Shown piece after piece: positions 1 to 8,873 of a DNA stretch of 64,000 nucleotides. Under the pieces are notes generated by a model. That model made no database searches, was not told the DNA's origin, and worked only from the letters and a program-made list of their open reading frames with translations. Origin of the DNA: Clostridium neonatale (GTDB lineage: Bacteria; Bacillota; Clostridia; Clostridiales; Clostridiaceae). Where the stretch lies: contig NZ_LN890325.1 of assembly GCF_001458595.1 (NCBI RefSeq), forward strand, positions 83,501-147,500, in the 5' to 3' direction. Each line of letters starts with the position of its first letter. Position 1 is the stretch's first letter. The position numbers were made by a program, and so were the translations under genes.

Positions 1-119
1 TTATTTATAAAGATACTCTTTAGAGAATGAAGTATACAATATATCAATGCTAGATAAATCTATTTATTCATTTAATAATGACAAATAATTTGATTTTTTG
101 ATATATTTAAACAAAATAG

Positions 120-148
120 TTGCATTATATTAAAAACTATGTTATTAT
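120..148 (+). promoter_or_regulatory. Promoter of the zinc-ribbon microprotein gene
   Basis: TTGCAT (120-125), 17 nt, TATTAT (143-148) fits a sigma-A promoter. It leaves an untranslated leader of roughly 120 nt before the small gene at 275. I see nothing else in the first 270 bases. Confidence 0.45.
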
Positions 149-274
149 AAATGAGTAGCAAAAAGCTAATAAAAATAATTAAGATAATTTAAGTTTCGTT
201 TGGATAAATAATTTCTCATAAATTTAGAAAGTATTATCATCAAATAGAGAGCTTTAAATTTAGGAGGAATATTT

Positions 275-427
275 ATGACAGATAAGACATTAACATGCAG
301 AGATTGCGGAAGTGAATTCATATTTTCAGTAGGAGAACAAGAATTCTACAAAGAAAAAGGATTTGAAAATGAGCCAACAAGATGTGTATCTTGTAGAAGA
401 GCTAAGAAAGAACAAAATAGAAGATAA
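275..427 (+). CDS. Zinc-ribbon microprotein (50 aa)
   Basis: A 50-residue protein with two CxxC knuckles (CRDC at residues 8-11 and CVSC at 37-40), separated by an acidic/aromatic stretch and followed by a basic tail. This is the pattern of the small clostridial 'probable zinc-ribbon domain' (zf-trcl) proteins, which presumably bind one zinc. Function is not known; a role in nucleic-acid or protein binding is only inferred from the basic end. The ATG is preceded by TAGGAGGA at good spacing. The gene is monocistronic, with its own promoter and a terminator 15 nt after the stop. Confidence 0.85.
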   Translation: MTDKTLTCRDCGSEFIFSVGEQEFYKEKGFENEPTRCVSCRRAKKEQNRR

Positions 428-441
428 TTTTAGATTGTTAT

Positions 442-472
442 AAGGCTGTAGTTTAGACTATAGCCTTTTTTG
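442..472 (+). terminator. Rho-independent terminator after the zinc-ribbon gene
   Basis: An 11-bp stem (AAGGCTGTAGT, 442-452, with ACTATAGCCTT, 457-467, one G-U pair), a 4-nt loop and a T run. Confidence 0.85.
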
Positions 473-499
473 TTATTAAATTTCATATAAAGCGCTAAA

Positions 500-940
500 C
501 TAGTTATTGTTTTTTATACAATCATAATAATGATTTACTGCTAAATCGACTATTGTGCTCACACATACATTAAGGCTTGAATGATTATTTTTTATTTCAT
601 TAATTTTTCTTACTGTAGAAGAACGAAGAACATAACATCGCTTAATATCTGGAACTTCATCATTAATTGATGGGATTGAGCCATGACATACAGGAATATT
701 TAAATTATCTAAAGAGTTATAGCTGCTTAAAATTTTATCAACATGAGATTGAGAGGAAGTTGAATATTCATTATTATAAGTTGTACAAGTATTAGAAGAT
801 TTATTGATATCATCAAAATTGAATTCTGCAATACATTTACCAACAGGAATTACTGCTTCATCTCCCTCAGCAAAAGTGAATGTATCAAACTCATCTATAA
901 CATCAATATTATCTAGTGGCTCAGATTTTTTATAACTCAT
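500..940 (-). CDS. Small protein with ribbon-helix-helix-like C-terminus
   Basis: 146 aa, leftward, with an AAGGAG ribosome binding site 8 nt before ATG. The first ~95 residues are acidic, Asn/Ser-rich and probably disordered. The last ~45 residues (from about 103: YVLRSSTVRKINEIK then a hydrophobic helix VCVSTIVDLAVNHYYD) have the strand-helix-helix spacing of a ribbon-helix-helix DNA-binding fold. I do not recognise a named family. It converges with the zinc-ribbon gene and their ends are about 70 bp apart. A DNA-binding role is an inference from the C-terminal pattern alone. Confidence 0.6.
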   Translation of the reverse strand: MSYKKSEPLDNIDVIDEFDTFTFAEGDEAVIPVGKCIAEFNFDDINKSSNTCTTYNNEYSTSSQSHVDKILSSYNSLDNLNIPVCHGSIPSINDEVPDIKRCYVLRSSTVRKINEIKNNHSSLNVCVSTIVDLAVNHYYDCIKNNN

Positions 941-1200
941 AAGATTCTCCTTTATAAATACAATATTTATATGTCATTATTTTTATAGTAATAATGCAAT
1001 TTTAATATACGATAAGAAATATATATTTTTGAGAATAGAAGAATATAGAAATATAAAAATAGATAAAAATATATATATAGTAAACTTGACTCACATGTAT
1101 TTTTTGAATAAACGATTTATAGTAGATGCAAGAGTTGATCTTTTGGCTTGAGAACATGGGAATACAAGAATATTTAGATAAAATTAAATACACGAATTTG

Positions 1201-1214
1201 TGAAAACGAAAACA
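1201..1214 (+). promoter_or_regulatory. Candidate CcpA (cre) site upstream of the LevR-type gene
   Basis: TGAAAACGAAAACA matches the cre consensus TGWAANCGNTNWCA at all conserved positions but one (A instead of T after the CG core). It lies 75 nt before the activator start, a sensible place for carbon catabolite control of the sigma-54 PTS locus. The rest of the 941-1288 gap is very AT-rich and I see no gene in it. Confidence 0.5.
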
Positions 1215-1288
1215 AAGTCGATATTTAAAATATTATGGAATAAATATATAATAGTGATATAGAACAAGTAAAATGTGAGGTGATTTAC

Positions 1289-3985
1289 TTGAAAAACGAA
1301 GAAAAGATAAAAATGGTTATAGCTACACTAAGTAGTAATGCTTTAAAGAAAGGGGAACAAGGGATAACAGCACAAGATATTAGTGAGGTTCTTGGAATAA
1401 AGAGAAATGTAATAAGTCATTATTTAAATAGGATGGTTGATGATGGACTAGTAATTAAAACAAAGACTAGGCCTGTATATTTTTTATATAAGGAAGTAAT
1501 TGATCAATTCAATAATGAACAATTAAATCAAGAAGATGATATTTTTAGTAAGGTTATAGGGGCAAACGGTAGCTTAGCTAATGCTATTAAGGAGTGCAAA
1601 TCTGCGACATTATATCCTGGGAATGGACTACCTATTCTTTTGACAGGAAGTAGTGGTGTTGGAAAGAGTTTTATGGCAAAGCTGATTTATGAATATGCTA
1701 AAGAGAAAAAGGTAATAAAGGAAGATGCAAAATTTATAACTTTTAACTGTGCAGAGTATTCAGATAATAAAGAGCTATTATCATCAAAGTTATTTGGTTA
1801 TGTTAAGGGAGCTTTTACTGGAGCTGATAAAGAATCAACTGGTGTAATTGACGAATCTGAAAACGGTTATTTATTTCTTGATGAAGTGCATAGGCTATCA
1901 CCAGAAGGTCAAGAAAAACTATTTTTATTATTGGATAAAGGAGTTTTTGAGAGAATAGGGGAAAGTGGTAATCCAAGAAAAGTAAATGTAAGGTTAATAT
2001 GCGCAACTACAGAAAAACTAGATGAATTTTTAATAGATACATTCATAAGAAGAATACCTATCATAACTAACTTACCTAACATTGATGAAAGGCCAATTGA
2101 TGAAAGGGTAGAGCTTATATATAGATTCTACAAAGATGAAAGTGATATATTAAAGAATGATATTTTTGTGGATAGTGAAGTTATGAATAATTTATTATTC
2201 ATGAATAAGGTTGGTAATGTAGGTGCTCTTAAAAATGCTATTAAATATAGCTGCGCAAGTAGCTTTAGAAATAGTGTTTCAGGTGAAATAGTTATTAAGC
2301 TAGATAATTTACCAGAGTCATTTATTAATACTGATAAGATAAAAAAGGTGTATTTTGATACAAATTTTCATATAAAGTATGGAGAAAAAATATTTGATAT
2401 AGTATGTAAAAAAGAGACTACTATAATAATTGAACAATATATAAATATGATAGAAGAAATTTATGAAATTACAGAAAAGTATAATGAGAACTTAATAAAA
2501 TTTGATGAATATAGAAAAATATTAGTGACCAAGCTGAATACAATTAATGAAGCGATAATATCTAATGATGTTCATGAGAGTGATAGTATCAATTTCAAAT
2601 TATCTTTAAATGTAGTAGAAAAAGCAATAAGTAAATTAGAAAGTAACTATGGAATAAAATATTACAATAATAGTTCTAGAATAATTACATCGGCATTATT
2701 ATTATTTGAAAATGCTAAAGAACTTAATAATCCAGAAATAATTAATATGCAGAAAGACATAATTAATATACTGAAGAATAAGAATTTTAAATATAACTAT
2801 ATTGCAGTAAAAATACTGAAATATATAGAAGAAAATAAAGAATTTAATCTTGGGATAAATGGTGAGTTGTATATTACACTATTTATTTATATGCTTACAA
2901 AAAGTAATGATATAAATGATACAAATGGTATAATAGTTGCCCATGGTGATTCAACTGCAAGCAGCATAGCAAGCGTAGTGAATAAACTTCTTGGAGACTT
3001 TATATTTGAACCATTTGATATGCCAATAGATATGAATCCTGAGGAAGTAACAGGAATAATAAAGAATTACATTAAGAATTTTTCAAAGAGTAAAGGAACT
3101 ATATTTTTAGTGGATATGGGTTCTCTGTTTGAAATATATCCAAGTATAAAAGATATTATGGAAGGTGAAGTTGCTGTTATCAATAATATAACTACTCAGC
3201 TTGCTTTAAGTGTTGGAGATATGATAATTAAAGAAAAGAGTATAAAAGAGATAATAGATACAGCAGTAAGAGATACAAAAATAAGCTATAAGTATTTTGA
3301 GAGCAAAGAGAAGAAAAAAGCTATTATTACATGTTGTGCTACTGGTATTGGAGTAGCAACTAAAATAAAAGACATAATAAAGAGTTGTATAGATGATGAA
3401 AATATAGAAGTATTGGCCTACGATTACTTTAAGTTAAAAAATAATGGATTAAGTGATGTGGTATTTGATGATTATGAAGTTGAATTAATAATAAGTACAC
3501 TAGACTTAAAGATAAAAGGATTTGATGTGATTTTATTAAGCGACTGTTTTAGAAAAGATGGTGAAGAAAGACTTAGAAAAGTATTTAGTAAGATTGTAAA
3601 AAGCAGAAGTGCAGATGTTTTAATTAAGGACTTAATAAAGCTACTATCCCTTCAGAATATTATAAGTAGAATGATTATACTAAATCCAGAAAGAGTAATA
3701 AATGATGTAGAAAGAATAATCAATATACTGGAAATCGAATTAGAAGTTAAATTAAATAGTGACTTAAGGTTAACATTATTTATTCATACGGCAATAATGA
3801 TAGAAAGGGTAGTATTAAACAGGGACACAAAGCTTGATGATGATGATGAAATACATATAAATTGTGACACAAAGGATTTAGAGTTAGTACAGAATATATT
3901 AGACAATGAGTTAAAAGAATATTCAATAAAAGTTCCATCTTATGAAACAGCAGTAATAGTGGGCATTATAAAAAATAGAATATAA
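1289..3985 (+). CDS. levR-like: LevR-type sigma-54-dependent PTS activator
   Basis: Bacterial enhancer-binding protein of the LevR/ManR type. In order (numbered from an upstream GTG, 3 residues longer): N-terminal winged helix (about 10-70), AAA+ domain with Walker A GSSGVGKS (123-130), the sigma-54 contact loop GAFTGA (177-182) and Walker B GYLFLDEV (196-203), a PRD-like region (about 430-540), a mannose-type EIIA-like domain (VAHGDSTASS), an EIIB-like segment with a Cys P-loop (CCATGIG) and a C-terminal PRD with LFIHTAIMIER. Such proteins drive mannose-family PTS operons and are switched by PTS phosphorylation. The GTG at 1280 lies inside the ribosome binding site GAGGTG, so the TTG at 1289, 6 nt after it, is the better start. 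It precedes a perfect -24/-12 promoter. Confidence 0.93.
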   Translation: MKNEEKIKMVIATLSSNALKKGEQGITAQDISEVLGIKRNVISHYLNRMVDDGLVIKTKTRPVYFLYKEVIDQFNNEQLNQEDDIFSKVIGANGSLANAIKECKSATLYPGNGLPILLTGSSGVGKSFMAKLIYEYAKEKKVIKEDAKFITFNCAEYSDNKELLSSKLFGYVKGAFTGADKESTGVIDESENGYLFLDEVHRLSPEGQEKLFLLLDKGVFERIGESGNPRKVNVRLICATTEKLDEFLIDTFIRRIPIITNLPNIDERPIDERVELIYRFYKDESDILKNDIFVDSEVMNNLLFMNKVGNVGALKNAIKYSCASSFRNSVSGEIVIKLDNLPESFINTDKIKKVYFDTNFHIKYGEKIFDIVCKKETTIIIEQYINMIEEIYEITEKYNENLIKFDEYRKILVTKLNTINEAIISNDVHESDSINFKLSLNVVEKAISKLESNYGIKYYNNSSRIITSALLLFENAKELNNPEIINMQKDIINILKNKNFKYNYIAVKILKYIEENKEFNLGINGELYITLFIYMLTKSNDINDTNGIIVAHGDSTASSIASVVNKLLGDFIFEPFDMPIDMNPEEVTGIIKNYIKNFSKSKGTIFLVDMGSLFEIYPSIKDIMEGEVAVINNITTQLALSVGDMIIKEKSIKEIIDTAVRDTKISYKYFESKEKKKAIITCCATGIGVATKIKDIIKSCIDDENIEVLAYDYFKLKNNGLSDVVFDDYEVELIISTLDLKIKGFDVILLSDCFRKDGEERLRKVFSKIVKSRSADVLIKDLIKLLSLQNIISRMIILNPERVINDVERIINILEIELEVKLNSDLRLTLFIHTAIMIERVVLNRDTKLDDDDEIHINCDTKDLELVQNILDNELKEYSIKVPSYETAVIVGIIKNRI

Positions 3986-4000
3986 AATCTGAATTATTTA

Positions 4001-4032
4001 AAGAAGCGTTACACAAATGTGGCACGCTTCTT
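4001..4032 (+). other. Hairpin overlapping the sigma-54 promoter
   Basis: Perfect 9-bp arms AAGAAGCGT (4001-4009) and ACGCTTCTT (4024-4032), with an inner CAC/GTG pairing. It sits just after the activator stop and its right arm contains part of the -24/-12 element. It may end readthrough from the activator gene (no T run follows) or be a protein-binding dyad. Confidence 0.5.
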
Positions 4033-4035
4033 GCT
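4020..4035 (+). promoter_or_regulatory. Sigma-54 (-24/-12) promoter of the GH31-PTS operon
   Basis: TGGCAC, 5 nt, TTGCT is a near-perfect RpoN promoter with intact GG and GC dinucleotides at correct spacing. It lies between the LevR-type activator and the first structural gene, 70 nt before its start codon, so activator and target fit directly. Confidence 0.88.
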
Positions 4036-4104
4036 TTATATAAAAGTATCAAAGAAACATATGCAGAAATTATTATAGAAATAAATTAAGAAAGGAATGA
4101 GTTT

Positions 4105-6174
4105 ATGTTTTTAAAAGAAAGAGATAGACTGATTAGAAAGTTTGATAATGAAACCGTATGGATAGAGCCATGGGGAGATAATAGTCTTAGAGTTAGAGCA
4201 ACATTATTACCAGAAATGCCTGATAATAAATGGGCATTACTTGATAGACAAGAAAAAGAAAACGATAACTTAAAAATTGAAATAAAAAATAATGAGGCTT
4301 CAATAAAAAATGGTAATATATCAGCAACATTTACATCAAGAGGAACAATAATATTTAGAAATCAAAAGGATGAAGTTATTCTTGAAGAATATATACGTCA
4401 AAGAGCGGTTTTAAATGATACTGGAAATGAAGATGTTAATGTAAAAACTATAAAAGCATTTTCATCAACTTTAAAATTAAATCCACGTGAATTTAAGCCA
4501 ATACTTGGAGGCGATTATAATCTTACAGTTAGATTTGAATCTGATCCAGAGGAAAAAATATTCGGTATGGGACAATATCAACAAACATTTTTAAATCTAA
4601 AGAATTGTTCCATAGAATTAGCACAAAGAAACTCACAGTCATCTGTTCCATTTTATATTTCAAGTAAAGGATATGGTTTCTTATGGAATAATCCAGGTGT
4701 TGGAAAGGTCAACTTTGCTAAAAATATCACAGAGTGGCAGTTATATTCAACAAAGGTTTTAGATTATTGGATTACAGCAGGGGATACACCAGCTGAGATC
4801 GAAGAAAAATATGCAGAGGTAGCAGGTAAAGTACCTATGATGCCAGATTATGCATTAGGATTATGGCAAAGTAAGATGAGATATCAAACACAAGATGAAG
4901 TTATGGAAGTTGCTAGGAGATATAAGGAAAAGGGCATAACACCATCTGTTATAGTAATTGACTTTTTCCATTGGACAGAGCAAGGACATTTTGATTTTGA
5001 TGAAAGATATTGGCCAGATCCAGCTAAAATGATTAAAGAACTTGATGAAATGGGAATAAAAGCAATGATTTCTGTATGGCCAACAGTTTCAACAAACGCT
5101 AAGACATATCAAGAATTCTTAGAAAATGGATATTTGATCCATGTTGATAGAGGCGTAAAAATGACAATGCAACAGCTTGGAAATACAGTATTTATTGATA
5201 CAACAAATCCAAATGCGCAAAAATACGTTTGGAGTAAGCTTAAAGAAAGCTATGTAAGTAAGGGATTCAAGCTATTTTGGTTAGATGTAGCTGAACCAGG
5301 ATACATGGTATATGATTTTGATAATTATAGATATTATAATGGACCAAGTCTTCAAGTTGCTAACTTATATCCATTAGAATATACAAAGATGGTCTATGAT
5401 GGATTAAAAGAAGAGGGTGAAGAAAATATAGTCAGCTTAGTAAGATGTGCATGGGCTGGAAGCCAAAGATATGGTGCACTTGCATGGTCTGGTGATATTG
5501 ATTCAAGCTTTAAAGCATTTAGAAATCAAGTAAATAGCGGATTAAATATGGGAATAGCGGGAATACCTTGGTGGACTACTGATATAGGAGGTTTCCATGG
5601 TGGAAATCCTGATGATGAAGAATTTAGAGAATTAATGATACGTTGGTTCCAATATGGAACATTTACTCCAGTGCTAAGAATGCATGGTGATAGGCAACCA
5701 CACTCAGAGCCTTTAGGTACAGACAGTGGAGGACAATGTTCAAGTGGAGCTCCAAATGAAATTTGGTCTTATGGAGAAGAAAATGAAAAAATATTTACAA
5801 AATATATTAGAATTCGTGAAGCTTTAAAACCTTATATTAAGGAGTTAATGAAAGAAGCACATGAAAAGGGAACTCCAATAATGAGACCATTATTCTATGA
5901 TTTCCCTAATGATAAAACAGCTTGGAATATAGAAAATACATTTATGTTTGGACCAGATATTCTAGTTGCTCCAATTATAAATTACAAAGAAAGAGAAAGA
6001 GAAGTTTACCTTCCAACAGGAGAAAATTGGATAGATGCAAATACAGGTAAACAATACAGCGGAGGCAATTACTATACGATTGATGCTGATATTGATTCCA
6101 TTCCAGTATTTTATAAACTAAACAATGAAGCAGTTAAGCTTCCTATGTTTAAGGACATAGTGAGAGGAGAATAG
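4105..6174 (+). CDS. GH31 family alpha-glycosidase
   Basis: 689 aa retaining glycosidase of GH31 (alpha-glucosidase/alpha-xylosidase clan). An N-terminal beta-sandwich (about 1-245) is followed by the (beta/alpha)8 barrel (about 246-580) and C-terminal beta domains. The nucleophile is the Asp of FWLDVAEP (D394) and the acid/base the Asp of SGDIDSSF (D464). There is no signal peptide, so it acts in the cytosol. It is the first gene after the sigma-54 promoter and 2 nt before the EIIA gene, so it presumably hydrolyses the sugar, probably phosphorylated, brought in by this PTS. The usual WIDMNE motif is WLDVAE here, which puts it in a divergent subgroup; I cannot name the substrate. The ribosome binding site AAAGGAATGAG precedes ATG. 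Confidence 0.9.
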   Translation: MFLKERDRLIRKFDNETVWIEPWGDNSLRVRATLLPEMPDNKWALLDRQEKENDNLKIEIKNNEASIKNGNISATFTSRGTIIFRNQKDEVILEEYIRQRAVLNDTGNEDVNVKTIKAFSSTLKLNPREFKPILGGDYNLTVRFESDPEEKIFGMGQYQQTFLNLKNCSIELAQRNSQSSVPFYISSKGYGFLWNNPGVGKVNFAKNITEWQLYSTKVLDYWITAGDTPAEIEEKYAEVAGKVPMMPDYALGLWQSKMRYQTQDEVMEVARRYKEKGITPSVIVIDFFHWTEQGHFDFDERYWPDPAKMIKELDEMGIKAMISVWPTVSTNAKTYQEFLENGYLIHVDRGVKMTMQQLGNTVFIDTTNPNAQKYVWSKLKESYVSKGFKLFWLDVAEPGYMVYDFDNYRYYNGPSLQVANLYPLEYTKMVYDGLKEEGEENIVSLVRCAWAGSQRYGALAWSGDIDSSFKAFRNQVNSGLNMGIAGIPWWTTDIGGFHGGNPDDEEFRELMIRWFQYGTFTPVLRMHGDRQPHSEPLGTDSGGQCSSGAPNEIWSYGEENEKIFTKYIRIREALKPYIKELMKEAHEKGTPIMRPLFYDFPNDKTAWNIENTFMFGPDILVAPIINYKEREREVYLPTGENWIDANTGKQYSGGNYYTIDADIDSIPVFYKLNNEAVKLPMFKDIVRGE

Positions 6175-6176
6175 AA

Positions 6177-6593
6177 ATGTATAAGATTATTATTGCTACA
6201 CATGGAAATTTAGCACAAAGTATAAATGACACGCTTAGCCTTTTTGTTGGTGAAGATAAGGAAGTATATTCTATATGCTTAGATGACAAAGGCATATCAG
6301 AATTTGAAAAAAAGGCAGATAATGTAATTGAAGAAATTGGAGCAGATGAGGTGCTTATTTTCACAGATTTATTTTATGGGAGTCCATTTAATGTATTCTC
6401 ATCTAAAATTGAAAAGTTTACGAATTCATATGAAATAATTGCAGGTGTGAATATGCCTGGAATATTGGAAGCCGTACTTAAACAAAAGGATATGACACTA
6501 AAAGAAGCATTGCCTTCAATTATAGAAGCTAATAAGCCAGTTATATTTAGTGAAAAATTTAATTTAAATAATATGAATGAAGATGATGAATAA
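6177..6593 (+). CDS. PTS mannose-family EIIA component
   Basis: 138 aa cytosolic EIIA of the mannose/fructose/sorbose PTS family. His9 in ATHGNLAQS is the residue phosphorylated by HPr; the family Rossmann-like fold follows, with the usual DLFYGSPFN motif. It starts 2 nt after the GH31 stop, so the two are translationally coupled. It is a single-domain EIIA, matched by separate EIIC, EIID and EIIB genes downstream. Confidence 0.92.
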   Translation: MYKIIIATHGNLAQSINDTLSLFVGEDKEVYSICLDDKGISEFEKKADNVIEEIGADEVLIFTDLFYGSPFNVFSSKIEKFTNSYEIIAGVNMPGILEAVLKQKDMTLKEALPSIIEANKPVIFSEKFNLNNMNEDDE

Positions 6594-6610
6594 AAAGGAG
6601 GAAGAAATTA

Positions 6611-7387
6611 ATGGAATTACAATTTTGGCAAATGGCACTGGTTATTTTATACGGCCTATTTATTAACTATGAAAAAAACAGTACAATGTTTGGAACATAT
6701 CAACCTGTAATGTGTGGTTTTGTGGTTGGATTGATATTAGGTGATGTTAAAACTGGATTATATGTTGGTGGAACATTACAATTAATGTCACTTGGTATTA
6801 GTAATTTTGGTGGAGCATCAGTTCCTGACTATCAAACAGCAACTATTGTTGGTACATTTATAACTATATCTACTGGTCAAAAGCCAGAAGTTGGAATTAC
6901 TATAGGCATTCCAGTAGCATTATTCATGGTTCAATTAGATGTATTAAGAAATACATTTGGTATATTCTTGCAACACAAAGCAGAAAAATATGCAGAGTCA
7001 AGAGAATATAATAAAATTCAGTTAATGCAGATGGTAGGCGTGGCTGTAACAATGTTAACTACAGGAATACCAGTATTCTTAGCTGTAGTATTTGGACCAG
7101 ATCTTGTAAACACTATTTTAAATTATACTCCAGAATGGCTAATAGGTGGATTATCAGTAGCGGGAGGATTACTTCCAGCTGTAGGTATTGGATTACTATT
7201 ACGTTATCTACCAGTAAAAAGTTATATTAGTTATCTTATTATAGGTTTTGTTCTTGCTGTCTATTTAAATATACCAATATTAGGAGTAGCTCTATTAGGA
7301 GCAGCAATAGCATTACTTAACTATAAAAAGAGCACTCAATTAGAAGCTCAAACTCAAACTGTAGGAGGTATGGATGAAGATGAATAA
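6611..7387 (+). CDS. PTS mannose/sorbose-family EIIC component
   Basis: 258 aa membrane subunit forming the sugar channel together with EIID. The family signature GGTLQLMSLGISNFGGASVPD is present near residues 57-77, followed by several hydrophobic segments. A strong AAAGGAGGAAG precedes ATG. The C-terminal tail overlaps the EIID start by 14 nt, which indicates coupled translation. Confidence 0.92.
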   Translation: MELQFWQMALVILYGLFINYEKNSTMFGTYQPVMCGFVVGLILGDVKTGLYVGGTLQLMSLGISNFGGASVPDYQTATIVGTFITISTGQKPEVGITIGIPVALFMVQLDVLRNTFGIFLQHKAEKYAESREYNKIQLMQMVGVAVTMLTTGIPVFLAVVFGPDLVNTILNYTPEWLIGGLSVAGGLLPAVGIGLLLRYLPVKSYISYLIIGFVLAVYLNIPILGVALLGAAIALLNYKKSTQLEAQTQTVGGMDEDE

Positions 7388-8195
7388 TGAAGTAAAACAA
7401 CAAGAAACAGTTTTAGATAAAAAAACACGTTATAAAGTTTTATGGAGATGGATATTTACAAGTAGTGTATCATCAAACTATGAAAAAATGCAGGCACTTG
7501 CTTATTGTTATGCTATTATGCCTTTCCTAAAATTCATTCATAAAGGTGATCCAGATGGTCTACAAACAGCAGTAAAAAATCATTTACAGTTCTTCAATAC
7601 AAATCCATGGATAGCTCCATATGTATTAGGAGTAAACATAGGTATTGAAGAAAAAGAAAAAAATAATGCAGCTGAAGCAATAGCATCTCTAAAGACAGGA
7701 CTTATGGGACCACTTGCTGGGCTTGGTGATAGTATGTTTGTTGTTATACCTTGGACAATATTTGGAGCAATTGCTGCCAATATGGCTCTTCAAGGCAGTG
7801 CTATTGGAATAGTTCTATGGCTTGCAGTTGGAATTACATTAAAAATGTTAAGTTTTCCTCTTTTTGAAATGGGATATAAGTCAGGTACAAGTTTAGTAAA
7901 TTCTTTAGGTAAAAAGTTAAAAACAATTTCAGAATGTGTTGCAATACTAGGTTTAATGGTTGTAGGGGCCTTAATTCCATCAGTTATTAAAGCAAATATA
8001 GCTTTCGAATTTGCCCAAGGTGATGTAACAATGAAAGGACAAGATATTTTAAATCAAATTATGCCAGGAATAATCCCAGCAGCGCTTGTGTTTTTAGTTT
8101 ACTATCTTTTAGGTAAAAAAGTAAAACCAGTTTATTTAATACTATTAGTTATGGTAATTGCAGTACTTGCATATGTATTAAAAATATTAAAATAG
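7374..8195 (+). CDS. PTS mannose/sorbose-family EIID component
   Basis: 273 aa. The N-terminal cytosolic helices carry the EIID hallmark NYEKMQALAYCYAIMP, and the GPLAGLGDSMF motif lies near residues 110-120; several membrane segments form the C-terminal half. It pairs with EIIC as the mannose-family permease. TAGGAGG inside the EIIC end serves ATG 7374; ATG 7380 is an alternative two codons later. Confidence 0.92.
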   Translation: MKMNNEVKQQETVLDKKTRYKVLWRWIFTSSVSSNYEKMQALAYCYAIMPFLKFIHKGDPDGLQTAVKNHLQFFNTNPWIAPYVLGVNIGIEEKEKNNAAEAIASLKTGLMGPLAGLGDSMFVVIPWTIFGAIAANMALQGSAIGIVLWLAVGITLKMLSFPLFEMGYKSGTSLVNSLGKKLKTISECVAILGLMVVGALIPSVIKANIAFEFAQGDVTMKGQDILNQIMPGIIPAALVFLVYYLLGKKVKPVYLILLVMVIAVLAYVLKILK

Positions 8196-8208
8196 GAGTT
8201 GATTAGTT

Positions 8209-8685
8209 ATGGAAGGAATTACACATATAAGAATAGATGACCGTCTTATCCATGGTCAAGTAGCTACAATGTGGACAAATGAATTAGGGGCTACACGCAT
8301 AATGGTTATAAATGATGAAGTAGCAAATAATGATATGCAAAAATCATTACTTAGGATGGCAGCGCCACCTAATGTAAGTACATCTATTATTACTAGAGAA
8401 ACAGCAGTAAAAAATATATCATCTGGCAAGTATAAAGGACAGAAAGTATTTATTGTTGTTAAATCGCCATTAGATATATTATATTTACTTAATAATGGGT
8501 TAGATATAAAAGAAATAAATGTAGGAAATATGTCAGCAAAATCAAATACAGAAGTTATAAAAACTACAATTAGTGTTACTAAGGAAGAAAAAGAAGCATT
8601 TAAAGAACTTATAGAAAGAGGAGTAGAAGTGACAGCAATAATGACACCTGGAGCTCCTAAAGTATATCTTAAAGATTCATTATAA
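8209..8685 (+). CDS. PTS mannose/sorbose-family EIIB component (first copy)
   Basis: 158 aa soluble EIIB. The phosphorylated His15 lies in RIDDRLIHGQVATMW, the standard mannose-family EIIB motif. It receives phosphate from EIIA His9 and passes it to the sugar in the EIIC/EIID channel. It is 13 nt after EIID with the ribosome binding site TAGGAGTTG, and is followed by a terminator-like hairpin that ends the main operon transcript or thins out transcription of the second EIIB gene. Confidence 0.92.
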   Translation: MEGITHIRIDDRLIHGQVATMWTNELGATRIMVINDEVANNDMQKSLLRMAAPPNVSTSIITRETAVKNISSGKYKGQKVFIVVKSPLDILYLLNNGLDIKEINVGNMSAKSNTEVIKTTISVTKEEKEAFKELIERGVEVTAIMTPGAPKVYLKDSL

Positions 8686-8697
8686 AATAAACTAAAG

Positions 8698-8746
8698 AAA
8701 GGAGATTAGCATAAATCAAATAAATTTCATGCTAATTTCCTTTTGC
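8698..8746 (+). terminator. Terminator between the two EIIB genes
   Basis: 15-bp stem (8698-8712 with 8729-8743, one G-U pair) and a TTTT tail. It separates the first EIIB from the second, which lies about 130 nt further on. Confidence 0.8.
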
Positions 8747-8873
8747 TTTAAATCGAAAAAAAATATATTATAATTTTAAAGTATTATTTTAAACAGGAAA
8801 TTATTATTTAATTTCTTTAGAACTTATATAATTTTATGTATTCAAATATAGCCGTATAAAGGAGATGAAAATT

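Noticed and set aside
1002..1193. Open frame of 63 codons on the minus strand
   Set aside because: Composed almost only of Ile, Tyr, Phe and Ser from AT-rich DNA, no ribosome binding site, and it covers the regulatory region of the LevR-type gene.
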